From: Dongia_B sp035539215
GTDB taxonomy: Bacteria; Pseudomonadota; Alphaproteobacteria; Dongiales; Dongiaceae
Assembly: GCA_035539215.1 (NCBI GenBank)
Contig: DATLIX010000098.1
Span: forward strand, 115,174-179,173
Direction: 5' to 3'
Length of the DNA: 64,000 nucleotides
Shown one piece after another: positions 49,213 to 58,250 of this stretch. Each line of letters begins with the position of its first letter. The first letter of the stretch is position 1. The notes under the pieces are model-generated. The model did not search any database, was not told the origin of the DNA, and saw only the letters and a program-made list of their open reading frames with translations. Made by a program: the position numbers and the translations under genes.

Positions 49213-51537
49213 TCAATTGCCGTCGGAATAGATCAGATATTTCTGCCGCTGTGCCATGAAGGCGGCAGCTTCCGATGGCCATTTCGCAGCAATTTCTCCT
49301 GGTGGTGTTCCGGCTTTGACGGCAGCCAGGGTCGAATCCGATCCGACCATATCCAATGTGCGGTCGATATCGAACCGGGCAGGATAGGCGCGGTAGAGGG
49401 CGGCGATGATCTCCAGGCCGAGCCGCGGGCTGTCGAGACGGCTTTCATCGGTGATCGAGAGGCGGATGCCGTGGCAGGGCTGCCCGGCGAAGGCGTCCCT
49501 TTGCGGTGTAAAGTCGGCTGCTTCGATGACGACGCCTGCGAAGTTGCGACGGGAAAGTTCGCTTGCCAGTTTCGGCCCGTCTATCCAGGGTGCGCCGACA
49601 AGCTCGAAAGGCGTCGGGGTGCCGCGGCCGACGCTGACATTTGCGCCTTCCAGCAGCGCGACGCCGGGATAGAGCAGAGCCTCGCCGGGATGGGGCAGAT
49701 TGGGCGACGGCGCAATCCAACGCAGCCCCGTCTCTGCGAAGGGGCGCTCCGGCTTGTCGTGCCGCATGGCGATGACATGAAGATTCGCGTGAATATCGCC
49801 CGCTTCATTGAACATCCGTGCGAGCTCGCCGAGCGTCATGCCGTGGCGCACCGGCATGGGCAGATAGTTGGTAAATGATCTGCGCGCCGGATCCGACATG
49901 GGACCTTGTACGGCATCGCCAATGGGATTCGGCCGGTCGAGCACATAGACATCCAGTCCCTTTTGCGCCGCCGCCTCCATGACATAGGCCATGGTGGTGG
50001 GATAGGTGTAGAACCGGGCGCCGACATCCTGCAGGTCGATGACGATCGCATCGAGCCCCTGCAGCATCTGATCGGTCGGCCGCAGCATATCGCCGTAGAG
50101 ACTGTATATCGGCAGGCCGGTCCGGGCATCGACGCCGGATGAAACCTGCTGCTCCGCGGCGCTGCTCAGGCCGTGCTCCGGGCTGAAGATCGTGCGGAGG
50201 TGCAGGTTCCCCGCGGAAGCAAAGAGATCGACCGTGCGGTGGCCCTCGCTGTCCGTGCCGGCGGCATGGGTCAGCAGGCCGATGCGCCGCCCGGCGAGCT
50301 GGCGGAAGCCATAGGCCTTCAGCACCTCGATGCCGGTCATCACCTGGTCGCGTCCGATCCGGCGTGCGGCGGCATCGCCCACCAGGGCGCTCAAACGCTG
50401 CTCGAGCTGCCGCGCCGACCCGGTGCCGTCAGGATGCAGCCGGTTGGTCAGGATGATCACGAAGCTGCGGCTCTCGGGATCGATCCAGATCGCCGTTCCC
50501 GTATAGCCGGTGTGACCGTAGGAGCGGGGCGAGAAGAAAGGTGAGAAGAGCATTGAATAGGGCGAGTCGATATCCCACCCATAGCCCCGCAATGCAGCCT
50601 GGCCCGGCGGGCTTTGCGGCGTGGTCATGGCTGCAACCGAAGAAGAGCGGAGAATGCGGTGATTGTTGCCGATGCCGCCCGCAAGCAGCATCTCCGCGAA
50701 CCGGGTCAAATCCGCCGCGGTGGAAAATAGGCCGGCATGTCCGGAAACGCCGCCCATGTTGCGCGCCATGGGATCCTGGACCTTGCCCCAGACCAGTTCT
50801 CCCGCCTCGACATCGGCGGGCGCCGTCTTCGGCAGCTGTGCCGGCGCGACATGGAATGTCGTCGCGTGCATGCCGAGCGGGGCAAAGATGTGGCGCTGGC
50901 AATAGATATCGAGCGGCAGCCCTGAAACCCGCTGCACGATCTCGCCCAGGGCGGAGAAGTCGATATCGCTATAAGAAAAAGTGGTGCCGGGCTCGGCCAG
51001 CGGCGCGGTTTCTGCGATCGCTGCCATTGCCGTGCGATAGTCGTCATAGGTTGCCGGCACCGGCAAATCGGCGGGCAAAGCGGAATAATGCGTGAGGAGA
51101 TCGGCGATGGTTATCGACTGTTTCCCATTCTTGGCAAATTCGGGCCAATAGCGGGAAACCGGCTGATCGAACTGCAGTTTGCCTTCTTCCTGCAATTGCA
51201 TGATCGCCGTCGTCGTGGCGACGACCTTTGTGAGGGATGCCAGATCGAAGACCGTGTCGAGCGTCATGGGAAGCCGTTGCGGCGTTACCATGCGTTCGCC
51301 GAAGGCACCGCGAAAAGCGACTTCGCCGCCCATGCCGATGACGACGACCGCCCCGGTCAGATGACCGGCGGCAATCTCCTCCCCAACAACTTTTGAGACG
51401 GCAGTACCTAAACCCTTGCCGGGGGCGAGGGGAATGTCCTTGCCGAAGGCCGGCAGGTTCGGGTCCCAGAGAAGGAGCGGCAAGATCAGGATCGAGGCGG
51501 CGATATAGCGCAGCCAGCTTGGGCTAATCGCGCACAT
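49213..51537 (-). CDS. Serine hydrolase (beta-lactamase family) fused to NamZ-like exo-N-acetylmuramidase
   Basis: A 774-aa exported two-domain enzyme. A signal peptide or anchor (YIAASILILPLLLWDPNLPAF) leads to a class C beta-lactamase/esterase domain (about 40-385) with SLTK (Ser-x-x-Lys, near residue 100), a YSD segment and HTGYTG. The second half (about 395-774) is DUF1343/NamZ: IGLLTHAAGTD, FSPEHGLSS, DLQDVGARFYTY, RPNPIGDAVQGP, SPNLPHPGEALLYPG and GRGTPTPFELVGAPW. In Bacillus these are separate neighbours (YbbE and NamZ/YbbC) in muropeptide recycling. Its start overlaps the DUF4015 gene by 14 bases. Last of a three-gene exported-glycan operon. Confidence 0.9.
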   Translation of the reverse strand: MCAISPSWLRYIAASILILPLLLWDPNLPAFGKDIPLAPGKGLGTAVSKVVGEEIAAGHLTGAVVVIGMGGEVAFRGAFGERMVTPQRLPMTLDTVFDLASLTKVVATTTAIMQLQEEGKLQFDQPVSRYWPEFAKNGKQSITIADLLTHYSALPADLPVPATYDDYRTAMAAIAETAPLAEPGTTFSYSDIDFSALGEIVQRVSGLPLDIYCQRHIFAPLGMHATTFHVAPAQLPKTAPADVEAGELVWGKVQDPMARNMGGVSGHAGLFSTAADLTRFAEMLLAGGIGNNHRILRSSSVAAMTTPQSPPGQAALRGYGWDIDSPYSMLFSPFFSPRSYGHTGYTGTAIWIDPESRSFVIILTNRLHPDGTGSARQLEQRLSALVGDAAARRIGRDQVMTGIEVLKAYGFRQLAGRRIGLLTHAAGTDSEGHRTVDLFASAGNLHLRTIFSPEHGLSSAAEQQVSSGVDARTGLPIYSLYGDMLRPTDQMLQGLDAIVIDLQDVGARFYTYPTTMAYVMEAAAQKGLDVYVLDRPNPIGDAVQGPMSDPARRSFTNYLPMPVRHGMTLGELARMFNEAGDIHANLHVIAMRHDKPERPFAETGLRWIAPSPNLPHPGEALLYPGVALLEGANVSVGRGTPTPFELVGAPWIDGPKLASELSRRNFAGVVIEAADFTPQRDAFAGQPCHGIRLSITDESRLDSPRLGLEIIAALYRAYPARFDIDRTLDMVGSDSTLAAVKAGTPPGEIAAKWPSEAAAFMAQRQKYLIYSDGN

Positions 51538-52822
51538 CTGTCTGCATCCTCAGAAGTCCTTCGGTCGAATAGACGTTGCGGGGATTCCACAGCATCCAGC
51601 CATCCGCGCCGGCCTCCTCGGCCGCACTGACCTGCGCCCTGATCTCGACCTCGCCGAACCGCCGTTGATCGAAGGCATAGTCCTTGAAGGCCTGAAGCCA
51701 GGGTCGGAAGCGCACGGTATATCCCATGGTGCGCTGGCGCGCCGCCTGCAGCGAGTTATAGACGATCTCATGGGGCGACAGCATCGGATTCCGGTAGCCG
51801 GGAATGCCGAACTGGAAACCCGACGGGTAGAGCATCGGCGAGATGTAGTCGACTTCGGGGGCCATATCCTCCAGACGCTGACCGATATTGGTGTCGTTCC
51901 GGTTCCAGCAGGTATAGCCGAAGACATCCACCGCGAGAAAGACGTTGTAGGGCTGAAGACGCAGTTTCGCCGCGTGCAAGAACCCCTTGATCGCCGCCGT
52001 CCTGCTGGCCTGGGTGGAGGCCTCCGCGAAACGCAGGCCCGTTGCATCCGGAAACCGGACATAGTCGAATTGAATCTCGTCGAAGCCGCTGGCGGCGGCT
52101 TCCGCGGCAATGCCGATCGAATAGTTCCAGGCATCGGTGCGGAACGGATCGATCCAGGACTGCCCTTCAGGATCTTTCCAGAGCGTGCCATCGCCCTGAT
52201 GAACGGCCCAGGCCGGATGCGCCGCGGCCAGCAGATTGTCCTTGAAGACGACGATCCGGGCGATCGTATAGAGGCCACGGTTTTTGAGGCTGGCGACCAG
52301 TTCCCCCAGATTGCCCACCGTCCGGATCCGCAGGGCACTGTTCCCGGATGCCAGTGCAACCTCGCTTGGATAGGGTATCAGGCCACTATCGCCTTTCATA
52401 TCGATGACGACCGCATTCAGCCCGGCGGTCTCGATAACCTGCAGCGCCGGCTCACGCAGGCTGGCGGCGCCAATTCCGTAGATAGACAGATAGAGTGCCT
52501 TGGGAGACAGAGGCGTGAGTTTGATCTGCTGCGTATTGATGGATTTCGCGAGGTCGAGTTCTGCTCGTCTATATCCGACGGCGCGAATGCGAAGGATCGT
52601 CGCGGCAGCCGATAGTGCCACATGGCCAGATGCATCACTGACCGCCTGTTCCTTGTCGAGGGTGACGATGGCGCCCCCGATGGGAGCGCCGCTTGCCTCA
52701 TTGATAACGGTACCGGAAAAGGACGCAGCGTGAACCGGATTGCTGAACCAGCAAGCGATCGTCAATGCGGGAAGGACAAGAAGGCGGGAAAGACGGAAAG
52801 AACCAGAGGTGCTTTTGATCAT
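51524..52822 (-). CDS. DUF4015 putative glycoside hydrolase with N-terminal carboxypeptidase-regulatory-like domain
   Basis: A 432-aa exported protein. The signal peptide (LLVLPALTIACWFSNPVHA) is followed by a beta-sandwich repeat (FSGTVINEASGAPIGGAIVT, about residues 35-100) of the carboxypeptidase-regulatory type. A TIM-barrel-like DUF4015 domain follows (ALYLSIYGIG, GLNAVVIDMKGD, ASGFDEIQFDYVRFPD, VDYISPMLYPSGF, GADGWMLWNPRN) with conserved acidic residues on strand ends. ATG 52822 fits the signal peptide and starts six bases after the deacetylase stop codon; an in-frame ATG at 52861 overlaps that gene. Likely hydrolyses an extracellular or wall glycan; the substrate is not established. 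Confidence 0.87.
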   Translation of the reverse strand: MIKSTSGSFRLSRLLVLPALTIACWFSNPVHAASFSGTVINEASGAPIGGAIVTLDKEQAVSDASGHVALSAAATILRIRAVGYRRAELDLAKSINTQQIKLTPLSPKALYLSIYGIGAASLREPALQVIETAGLNAVVIDMKGDSGLIPYPSEVALASGNSALRIRTVGNLGELVASLKNRGLYTIARIVVFKDNLLAAAHPAWAVHQGDGTLWKDPEGQSWIDPFRTDAWNYSIGIAAEAAASGFDEIQFDYVRFPDATGLRFAEASTQASRTAAIKGFLHAAKLRLQPYNVFLAVDVFGYTCWNRNDTNIGQRLEDMAPEVDYISPMLYPSGFQFGIPGYRNPMLSPHEIVYNSLQAARQRTMGYTVRFRPWLQAFKDYAFDQRRFGEVEIRAQVSAAEEAGADGWMLWNPRNVYSTEGLLRMQTDVRD

Positions 52823-52827
52823 TTTCA

Positions 52828-53694
52828 CTATTTCAGCGACATATGTGTCGAAGGCATGCAAGAGAGCAGGTGTGCGAAAGCCGTGCCCGTGTCCTGCTGA
52901 GTGACAATATAGCGCGGCAATGTCATGAGGCTGTCCTTGCTGGTGACGGGCCTGCGCTCGATCGTCACGGCGGCGGTGTAGCCGGCCGATGACGCGGCGC
53001 CGATCAGGTCCTGATCGTAGATGCCAAAAGGCCAGGCCAGGATGTCTACTGGCCGGCCCATGGCCTGCGCGATCACGCGTTTCGACCGCTCAAGCTGATC
53101 GGCAACGAACTTGCGATAGGCATCCGGCGCCAGCCGCGCCTTTTCCGTATGGAAATTTGGATGCCAATAGCTGTGGGATTGGACCTCAACCAGGCCCGAC
53201 GCTTGCATCGCGCGAAGCTGATCCCAGGTCAAGGCATAAGAGGCGTTGGAGATAGCCGAAGGATAGATGAAGAGGGTCACATGGAGCTGGTTCGCCTTGA
53301 TGATCGGATACATTTCCGTAAAGACCGACTCATTGCCGTCATCGGCCGTGATCACGACGGACTTGCCGGGCAAAGCCCCCTTCTTGCCGGCCAGGGACGA
53401 GACGAGATCGGCCAGGGTGATGACGTGATAGCCGCTTTCCTGAAGGAAACGGACCTGCTGCGAGAAGAGCTCGGCCGTTATGGTCATCTCGCCTTGGTCC
53501 GCCTGCCCAAAACGATGATAGAGAAGAATGGGAACACAGCTGTTTTGCGCCAGCGCATCCGACGCGAACCCGGATAACGGAAAGGCGGTGGCGCCAACAG
53601 CGAGGAAAACCGCGGCAGCCGGGAGACTTATGCGGGCGAATCGCCGCCGAGAACGCAAGGTGCCAGCCACAGATCTCAACGGCATGCCGATCAT
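52828..53694 (-). CDS. Polysaccharide deacetylase (NodB domain), exported
   Basis: A 288-aa carbohydrate esterase family 4 protein. The N-terminal basic region and hydrophobic stretch (ISLPAAAVFLAVGATAFPLSG) form a signal peptide or anchor. The NodB domain opens with CVPILLYHRFGQADQG. It has metal-site Asp-Asp in ITADDGNESV, the His-x3-His motif in SHSYWHPNFH, and LAWPFGIYDQ. ATG 53694 is chosen; an in-frame codon at 53775 adds 27 unsupported residues. It removes N-acetyl groups from a glycan in the periplasm or outside the cell. First of three genes with DUF4015 and the serine hydrolase-NamZ fusion; a weak FNR-type box lies about 106 bases upstream. Confidence 0.88.
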   Translation of the reverse strand: MIGMPLRSVAGTLRSRRRFARISLPAAAVFLAVGATAFPLSGFASDALAQNSCVPILLYHRFGQADQGEMTITAELFSQQVRFLQESGYHVITLADLVSSLAGKKGALPGKSVVITADDGNESVFTEMYPIIKANQLHVTLFIYPSAISNASYALTWDQLRAMQASGLVEVQSHSYWHPNFHTEKARLAPDAYRKFVADQLERSKRVIAQAMGRPVDILAWPFGIYDQDLIGAASSAGYTAAVTIERRPVTSKDSLMTLPRYIVTQQDTGTAFAHLLSCMPSTHMSLK

Positions 53695-53792
53695 GATCTG
53701 AAGGTGGCGAGCTATGTCGATAAGGCGGCGCAATTCATCACCAATCCCTTGGGATAGAGCGCACCATTCTCGCAAATCCCCGGCACGGCATC

Positions 53793-53806
53793 TTGATGCA
53801 GATCAG
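53793..53806. promoter_or_regulatory. Possible FNR/FixK-type box ahead of the deacetylase operon
   Basis: TTGATGCAGATCAG matches TTGAT-N4-ATCAA in nine of ten defined bases and is centred about 106 bases upstream of the deacetylase start codon. It is the weakest of the three such boxes in this part of the window. Confidence 0.35.
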
Positions 53807-53853
53807 CGGCGCGCTTCCTTTGGCACGAAGGCGCGGCTAAAGCCGGGATTTTG

Positions 53854-54678
53854 TCATCTGATCAGCAGGAGATTGGCTTGCGTATCGGTCAACAGCGCCT
53901 TCAAGAGCGCGGGGCTGGCAGCGGCCGCCGACATATCCATAATAAGCAGGTCACCGCCGGCCAGATCGGCCGGAACATCCGCTCCGGCGCCGGCTGGGAT
54001 GCTCTGCATCAGCCCGATCTTTGCCGCAATCTCAGGCACGATCGCAGCGAGCCAATCCCTGACAGCAGAGAGGGACGGGCCCGCTGCCTGGACCCATAGC
54101 TGCTGCCCGGGCCGCCGGGTCAATTGCGCCGCCCAGGCCACAGCCCGGCTGGAAGCCTCCGACAGCGCGTTGACCAGCACGATGACGCGCCTCCCGGTGA
54201 ATTCGCGTCGGATGAACAGGAGCGACTGGTTCTTCTGCGACGTCGTTTCGATCAGTTGGGTCAGTCTTCGCCGTGTCTGCTCGATGAACGGCGTATTCGC
54301 TTGGGTCACCAGCAGATCGGCGTCAGGCGGCGGGATGAAGTGACGATCCGTCAGGACTTCAAAAGAGCAGCTGAGGGCGTTAGCCCTGGCACTTGCCTCA
54401 AGCGACAGGCGCAGTTTGCTGGCGATTGCCGAGAAATGCGCGTCCAGCGCCGGGCGGTCGAAGGCGAAAGACGATGCCGCCACTGAATTGACGTAACGGG
54501 TGAACGGCTGTTCCAGCACCTGGCCGACCACCGGATCATGGATGAAAATGCCGGATATGTGCGTCTGATGGTTCCTGGCGATATCCATGGCGGCTTCGAT
54601 GACGCGCCGTTGTTCGCCATAGGAATTGAAGGCGATAACGATATGGGCGAGTTTTATGTCATCGACCATCTCGCCCAC
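53854..54678 (-). CDS. Universal-stress-protein-like protein
   Basis: A 274-aa cytoplasmic protein that looks like a double or extended universal stress protein. The N-terminal half has KLAHIVIAFNSYGEQRRVIEAAMDIA and HISGIFIHDP. The C-terminal half has RRVIVLVNALSEASSRAVAWAA and ends with DTQANLLLIR, as USP domains do, but the canonical G-x2-G-x9-G-S/T ATP motif is not clear. The start (54678, or ATG at 54669) overlaps the end of the Lon-related protease gene by 10 to 20 bases, so they are cotranscribed. USP genes often accompany stress proteases; the family call is moderately confident. Confidence 0.65.
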   Translation of the reverse strand: MGEMVDDIKLAHIVIAFNSYGEQRRVIEAAMDIARNHQTHISGIFIHDPVVGQVLEQPFTRYVNSVAASSFAFDRPALDAHFSAIASKLRLSLEASARANALSCSFEVLTDRHFIPPPDADLLVTQANTPFIEQTRRRLTQLIETTSQKNQSLLFIRREFTGRRVIVLVNALSEASSRAVAWAAQLTRRPGQQLWVQAAGPSLSAVRDWLAAIVPEIAAKIGLMQSIPAGAGADVPADLAGGDLLIMDMSAAAASPALLKALLTDTQANLLLIR

Positions 54679-57163
54679 CTTTCACCGGGCGGGGAAGCAA
54701 GGCGTCCATGCGCATCTGTCTGGCAGCCAAAGCGCCGAACCGCGCGGCGACCCAATAATTCACGGTATCCTTGGGATATTTTCCGGAGATATCCTGCTCG
54801 CCGGCCGGATAACCGGTGAGCAGGGCGATACCCTGATCGACCGTCTCTACCGGGTAGATCTTGAACTGGCCTTCGGCACAGGCGCGGACCACGTCGGGCC
54901 GCAGCATCAGTTGCTTTACATTCGCGGCCGGAATCAGGACGCCCTGCTTTCCGGTAAGCCCGCTTTTACTGCAGACATCGAAGAAGCCCTCGATCTTCTC
55001 GTTGACGCCGCCGATGGCCTGCAAATGGCCATATTGGTCGACGGAGCCGGTAACGGCCAAATTCTGCTGGATCGGCAATTCTGCCAGCGCGGAGAGCAGG
55101 GCGTAGAGCTCTGCCGATGAGGCGCTGTCGCCATCCACACCGCCATAGGATTGCTCGAAGACAAGGCTCGCATCCAGTGACAGCGGCGCGTTGCGGCCGA
55201 AACGGCCCTTCAGAAACCCCGACAGGATCAAGACGCCTTTGGAATGGATGGATCCGCTGAGCTCGACCTCACGCTCGATATCGACCACATCGCCGCGCCC
55301 GCTCGCGACGCGCGCGGTGATCCGGCTGGGATAGCCAAAGATGATATTGCCGAGATTGATGGTGGCCAATCCGTTTATCTGGCCGATGCGAGCCCCATCG
55401 ACCTCGATCATGATGGTCTTGCGGCCGATCTCTTCCAATATCCGGTGATAGATCCGATCGGCGCGCCGGTTCTGGGCATCCAGGCTGTCTTGAATATCGC
55501 CCCGCGTTATCTCCTGCCGTGCAGCCAGTCCGGCCCGGCAATCGGCTTCCTGGAGCAGCTCGGTCAGGCTGCGGATTCGGGTTGAGAGCTTTTCCGAATC
55601 ACCGCTTGTGCGTGAGGCGTATTCGATCACCCGCGCCGCCGCGTCGCGCGCCAGGGGCCGCAGCTCGTTCTGTTTGCCGATTTCCGTCAGCAGCCGGGCG
55701 TACCCGGCGATCGTTTCCTCGTTGCGATCGACCTGATCATCGAATTCGGCCGCGATTTTAAAAAGCTGGGCGAAATCGGGATCGTGCTGACGCAGGAGAT
55801 AATATGTCCGAGGCGTGCCGATCAGGATGACCTTGACATCGAGCGGGATGGGCTGGGGTTCCAACGAGACGGTGCTGGCGATGCTGAGAATCTGCTCGAG
55901 CGATTCCAGCCTTATCTCTTCCGTCCGCAGCGCGCGCTTCAGGGTTTCGTAGCCGAAATTGCCGGTCAGAAGCCGTTCCGCATCGATGATCAGATAGCCG
56001 CCATTTGCCTGATGCAAGGAACCGGATACCAGCAGATTGAAATCGGTGACCAGGGCCCCCAGGCGCGCCTGATGCTCGATGCGTCCGGCCAGCGACTGAT
56101 GGTTCGGGCGGTCGTCATAAACGATAGGAGCGCCGCTTGTCCCGCTATTGTCGACGATGACGTTGACGTGGTAGCGGCGAAAGGAGGCGCCGTCGGATTC
56201 CAGCACCTGCCGGAACATGGCCATTTGATTGGCACCGCTCTCCCGGCTGGCAGCCAGGAAGTCGCCGGCATTCTCCGTGATATCGTGCTCAACGTCCCCG
56301 AGATAGCTCAAGACATCCGGCAGATCGAGGAAAGCGTGCCGCACTTCCTCGATCAGGTAGCCGACCGCGACGGTCGTCGTCTTGCGGTCCAATTCCTCGA
56401 GAGTGCGGCGCAGCTCTCTCTCCCATTGCGGCACCTGGCGCAGCAAGGCTTCGAGCTCCGCCTGCAGCGAGGTGATATCGGCCTTGATGCGCTCCTGCTC
56501 CTCCGCCGTGAATTTCTTGAATTCCTCCTGGGGGATGACATCGCCATTACGGGTTGGCGCCAGGGCAAAACCCACCGGGGTCCTGATCAGCGTGACATTC
56601 ATCTGTTCGGCGCGTTCCTGCAGGCCGCCGAAATTTTCCTCATGCTTTTTCTTGAATTGCTGTTCGAGGATATCCCGCTGATGACGGTAATCGTCCCGTT
56701 CAAATGCCGCCGGCAGGGCAACCTGCAGTTCGGCTATCAGCTTTTCCATGGACTGGTGCAGGGCCCGGCCTCTGCCCGCGGGCAGTTTGAGCCATTTGGG
56801 ACGATGCGGATCGGCGAAGTTATTGATGTAGCACCAGTCGGGCGGCGTCTGTGCCGCCTTTGCCGCCGCTTCAAGCAGGGTGCGAACCAGCGTGTGCTTG
56901 CCTGTTCCGGCCGGGCCGAGACAGAAGATGTTGAAGCCCTTCTTGCGGATATCGATGCCAAAACTGATCGCTTCGTTGGCGCGTTCCTGGCCGATCAGGC
57001 CGACCGCCGGTGCCGGCAGGACGGCAGTGGCACCGGCGAGAGCGTCCAGATCGCATGTGCGGTAAAGCGCCTCGATCGGCAACGGTTCGCAGGCAATCCA
57101 TGACGGTTTTCGGTCGGGAACGGTGGGCGCCTTGTCAGTCGCGCTGGGCAGCGGCGTGTCCAT
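54659..57163 (-). CDS. Lon-related ATP-dependent protease (AAA_32/LonB-like)
   Basis: An 834-aa soluble protease of the Lon-related family with an N-terminal AAA+ region. The Walker A is LGPAGTGKHTLV near residues 82-93. A long coiled-coil insert follows (EQQFKKKHEENFGGLQERAE and TAEEQERIKADITSLQAEL). The C-terminal third is the Lon proteolytic domain with catalytic Ser in GGVDGDSASSAEL and Lys in GGVNEKIEGFF. It should degrade unfolded or regulatory proteins using ATP. It is followed by an overlapping USP-like gene. An FNR/FixK-type box at 57268-57281 lies upstream, suggesting induction when oxygen is low (inference). Confidence 0.92.
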   Translation of the reverse strand: MDTPLPSATDKAPTVPDRKPSWIACEPLPIEALYRTCDLDALAGATAVLPAPAVGLIGQERANEAISFGIDIRKKGFNIFCLGPAGTGKHTLVRTLLEAAAKAAQTPPDWCYINNFADPHRPKWLKLPAGRGRALHQSMEKLIAELQVALPAAFERDDYRHQRDILEQQFKKKHEENFGGLQERAEQMNVTLIRTPVGFALAPTRNGDVIPQEEFKKFTAEEQERIKADITSLQAELEALLRQVPQWERELRRTLEELDRKTTTVAVGYLIEEVRHAFLDLPDVLSYLGDVEHDITENAGDFLAASRESGANQMAMFRQVLESDGASFRRYHVNVIVDNSGTSGAPIVYDDRPNHQSLAGRIEHQARLGALVTDFNLLVSGSLHQANGGYLIIDAERLLTGNFGYETLKRALRTEEIRLESLEQILSIASTVSLEPQPIPLDVKVILIGTPRTYYLLRQHDPDFAQLFKIAAEFDDQVDRNEETIAGYARLLTEIGKQNELRPLARDAAARVIEYASRTSGDSEKLSTRIRSLTELLQEADCRAGLAARQEITRGDIQDSLDAQNRRADRIYHRILEEIGRKTIMIEVDGARIGQINGLATINLGNIIFGYPSRITARVASGRGDVVDIEREVELSGSIHSKGVLILSGFLKGRFGRNAPLSLDASLVFEQSYGGVDGDSASSAELYALLSALAELPIQQNLAVTGSVDQYGHLQAIGGVNEKIEGFFDVCSKSGLTGKQGVLIPAANVKQLMLRPDVVRACAEGQFKIYPVETVDQGIALLTGYPAGEQDISGKYPKDTVNYWVAARFGALAARQMRMDALLPRPVKGGRDGR

Positions 57164-57267
57164 TATGTCGATCCATGCTTATTTTGTTCGAATGCCGGGC
57201 CAGATGCGTGGCCGGATGAGCCTGAATGAAGCTGCCTGAAATATGATCGCCGGCGGGCTGGCCGACG

Positions 57268-57281
57268 TTGATCTGCGTCAA
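57268..57281. promoter_or_regulatory. FNR/FixK-type box ahead of the Lon-related protease
   Basis: TTGATCTGCGTCAA matches TTGAT-N4-ATCAA in nine of ten defined bases and has the same TTGATCT..GTCAA form as the box at 48502-48515. It is centred about 111 bases before the protease start codon. Confidence 0.6.
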
Positions 57282-57383
57282 GCGGGCCGCCCGTTAAGCG
57301 CCGCGCTGCCACATTTCTTCCCAGGCAGTCACCGTCGGCACCGACGATTGGTCCTGGGGCGGTTGATCGTCCGAGATGCCGGC

Positions 57384-58163
57384 TTACTTGATCTTCAAAT
57401 GCAGGCGGGCCTGGTCGGTGCGGTAGAGCGCCCAGTAATATTCGGCCGGTGTGCCATCGGCGAGATAGGCGCAGGATTCGATGGCGAGAACCGGTTCATC
57501 GAGGCCAATCTCCAGCAATGATGCTTCTTCGTCGCTGGGCAGGACGGATTTCAGCCAGCGGTCAGCTTGACGGAAGACGATACCATAACGGCGTCGCAAG
57601 GTGTCATGCAGGGATCTGTGCTGCAGCGATACCTGTTCCAGGCCGGGCACCAGGCTGGCGACCAGCGAGGTGTGGACGAGAATGCGCGGAATACCTTCGG
57701 CGCCGATGATGCGCCTGATTTCCACGACCTGATCGCTCTGGCCGAGCCGCAGCAGGCGTTGTGCCCGGGCGTTCGGCGTGGCGAGGCCCTGCTGCAGGAC
57801 GGAGCGGTTGATATGCTTGTGCTGCTCGATCAGTTCGCCGGTGAAGCCCATCGCCATGCCGACAAAGTTCTGCTCTTCGATATTGTCGGCGACGAAGGCA
57901 CCCTTGCCCTGGATCTTGTAGATGATGCGATCGACCACCAGCTGGTTCATGGCCTCGCGCACGACGGTGCGGGAGACGCCGAACTGGTCGCACAGCTCGT
58001 ATTCGGTCGGCAGTTGCGCATGCTTGTCGAGCCCCTGATCGGCGATCATTTTCACGATCGAAGATTTGACCTGGGCCCATAGCGGGATGCGCGGGTTATT
58101 CCCCGCATCCGCCTTGGCCGACGGCTTTTGTCTGGCTGCGCTGGGGTGACGTGAGGCCGGCAT
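57384..58163 (-). CDS. GntR/UTRA-family transcriptional regulator
   Basis: A 259-aa HutC-type regulator. The GntR winged helix is IPLWAQVKSSIVKMIADQGL through LPTEYELCDQFGVSRTVVREAMNQL, with the wing KIQGKGAFVAD. The C-terminal UTRA ligand domain has VVEIRRIIGAEGIPRILVHTS and EPVLAIESCAYLADGTPAEYYWALYRTD. ATG 58163 (start MPASRHP) is preferred; an in-frame ATG at 58235 adds a basic leader. It lies downstream of the GlpD-like gene on the same strand and is probably cotranscribed. It is the natural candidate to bind the two TTGTAATAACAA sites in the divergent promoter region; the effector is probably a pathway phosphate ester. Confidence 0.88.
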   Translation of the reverse strand: MPASRHPSAARQKPSAKADAGNNPRIPLWAQVKSSIVKMIADQGLDKHAQLPTEYELCDQFGVSRTVVREAMNQLVVDRIIYKIQGKGAFVADNIEEQNFVGMAMGFTGELIEQHKHINRSVLQQGLATPNARAQRLLRLGQSDQVVEIRRIIGAEGIPRILVHTSLVASLVPGLEQVSLQHRSLHDTLRRRYGIVFRQADRWLKSVLPSDEEASLLEIGLDEPVLAIESCAYLADGTPAEYYWALYRTDQARLHLKIK

Positions 58164-58250
58164 CAGTTCTGGTCGCTTCCTTGCCCTGGGCTTCCCGACG
58201 GATCGGGGCTTGGCATTCAGGTAAGACGATATCATCCAAGAGTCAAAACA

